The notes under the pieces are model-generated. The model did no database searches. It was not told where the DNA came from and saw nothing but the letters and a program-made list of their open reading frames with translations. The translations under genes and the position numbers were made by a program. Positions 43,180-43,969 of a stretch of 43,969 nt of DNA are shown in pieces. Positions within the stretch are counted from its first letter, which is position 1. Every line of letters begins with the position of its first letter. The stretch comes from a virus, in IMG/VR virus record IMGVR_UViG_3300046451_001604, positions 1 to 43,969 of that record; one strand, written 5' to 3'.

Positions 43180-43969
43180 ATGCCAGCAACTATAAGAATA
43201 AAACGATCATCAAATGTTGATACCCCATCAAATCTTAAAGTAGGTGAAATAGCATATTCATATGCAAATACATCTAAAAAACTTTTCATTGGTATAGGTC
43301 CAGAAGTAAATATTAATGGTGATGCCACTAGAATTGCCACGATTGGTGGTGAATATTTTACAACACTATTTCCAGATACTCCTGGAATAGCACAAGATGG
43401 TAAATTAGTATTACTAGATGATGATCGTGGATTAGATTATATAAAACTCCAAAGTCTTGTTGGCGATTCTGGTAGTTTTAATAACCTAAGTGTTGACAGT
43501 GCATATATTCGTTTTTTCAATGCAGACAGTGCGGTTATAAAGGGGCTTATTTCTGATTCCGCGCACATTACATTTTTGGAGGCAGACAGTGCCTATATTC
43601 ATGATCTTCGTGTTGATAGTGCTTATATACGTCATTTTGACATGGATAGTGGACACATTGATAATGTTTCTATTGATTCTGCTTACATCAAATATATGGA
43701 TGTTGATAGTGGTCATGTTGATAATCTAACTGTAGATAGCGCGTATATTAAATATGCTGATATTGATAGTGGACACATTGATAATGTAACTATTGATAGC
43801 GCATACATTAAATATATGGATGTTGACAGTGGACACATTGATAATGTAACTATTGACTCAGCGTATATTAAATATGCTGATATTGACAGTGGGCATATTG
43901 ATAATGTAACTATTGATTCTGCTTACATCAAATATATGGATGTTGACAGTGGGCATATTGATAATGTAA
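43180..43969 (+). CDS. Decapeptide-repeat fibre protein (incomplete, runs off the window)
   Basis: At least 263 residues, open to the window end. The N-terminus MPATIRIKRSSNVDTPSNLK, VGEIAYSYANTSKKLFIGIG is the attachment module common in T4-like phage fibres. From 43492 to the end there are 16 decapeptide units with the pattern xDSxxIxxxx (VDSAYIRFFN, IDSGHIDNVT, IDSAYIKYMD). Later units alternate AYIKY and GHIDN types. Such regular units suggest a beta-solenoid shaft. The C-terminal receptor-binding part lies outside the window. Confidence 0.82.
   Translation, partial: MPATIRIKRSSNVDTPSNLKVGEIAYSYANTSKKLFIGIGPEVNINGDATRIATIGGEYFTTLFPDTPGIAQDGKLVLLDDDRGLDYIKLQSLVGDSGSFNNLSVDSAYIRFFNADSAVIKGLISDSAHITFLEADSAYIHDLRVDSAYIRHFDMDSGHIDNVSIDSAYIKYMDVDSGHVDNLTVDSAYIKYADIDSGHIDNVTIDSAYIKYMDVDSGHIDNVTIDSAYIKYADIDSGHIDNVTIDSAYIKYMDVDSGHIDNV
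43492..43969 (+). repeat. 30/60-base coding repeats in the fibre gene
   Basis: Sixteen 30-base units, arranged late as 60-base pairs (AYIKYMD/GHIDNVT). Synonymous codons vary between copies (GCATACATT, GCGTATATT, GCTTACATC), while the protein stays nearly constant. The array continues past the window end. Confidence 0.9.

Noticed and set aside
43492-43969. Regular repeats that could be taken for a CRISPR array
   Set aside because: The repeats are contiguous, in frame, without unique spacers, and encode a fibre decapeptide pattern.
1-43969. tRNA genes
   Set aside because: The intergenic gaps are all short (mostly under 100 bases) and no cloverleaf with a TTC-arm consensus was seen in them.

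Overview
The window is a piece of an AT-rich, T4-like myovirus genome. It resembles the marine T4-like phages of cyanobacteria and pelagic alphaproteobacteria. The evidence is a nearly complete T4-type baseplate and tail gene set (gp4, gp5, gp6, a shortened gp7, gp8, gp25, a gp26/gp51-type hub protein, gp27, gp48, gp53, a gp54/gp19 tube-type protein), the replication protein gp32, a gp33-like late-transcription protein, TATAAATA late-promoter boxes and tightly overlapping genes. The host cannot be read from the sequence; a marine Gram-negative bacterium is an inference.

Layout. 1-2.7 kb: small, mostly unnamed genes behind a sigma70-type promoter, including a gp33 candidate and three very small overlapping ORFs. 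2.68-3.66 kb: gp32 with its own sigma70-type promoter. 3.66-8.32 kb, minus strand: a tape-measure-like protein, a small ORF that appears to be joined by -1 frameshift to the gp26-type hub protein, a tail-tube-fold protein, a conserved unknown protein and gp4. 8.33-16.36 kb, plus strand: gp48, gp53, gp27, then a central spike split over three genes (gp5 OB fold plus lysozyme, an amidase protein, a beta-helix needle). 16.37-26.84 kb: gp25, gp6, short gp7, gp8 and a large DUF4815/gp10-type structural protein split into two ORFs. 26.84-28.04 kb: a fibre protein.

28.05-38.46 kb is the unusual part. It is a 13-gene, one-strand, almost gapless cassette inserted between two related fibre genes. It has its own near-consensus sigma70 promoter (TTGACA-N17-TATAAT). 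It encodes four radical-SAM proteins with Cys-rich C-terminal domains, one cobalamin-binding-type radical-SAM protein, a cupin, three Fe/2-oxoglutarate oxygenase-like proteins (two of them tandem duplicates), three unknown proteins, and a 289-residue protein ending in CHANCHASCHSSRNRR. I read this as a phage-borne, RiPP-like post-translational modification system. The Cys-His tail of the 289-residue protein, possibly a virion or fibre component, is the best substrate candidate. That role is inference.

38.45-43.97 kb returns to late host-recognition genes behind TATAAATA boxes: a fibre related to the one before the cassette, a fibre with a self-cleaving S74 chaperone domain, a glycine-rich adhesin, small structural proteins, and a fibre made of decapeptide repeats that runs off the end of the window.
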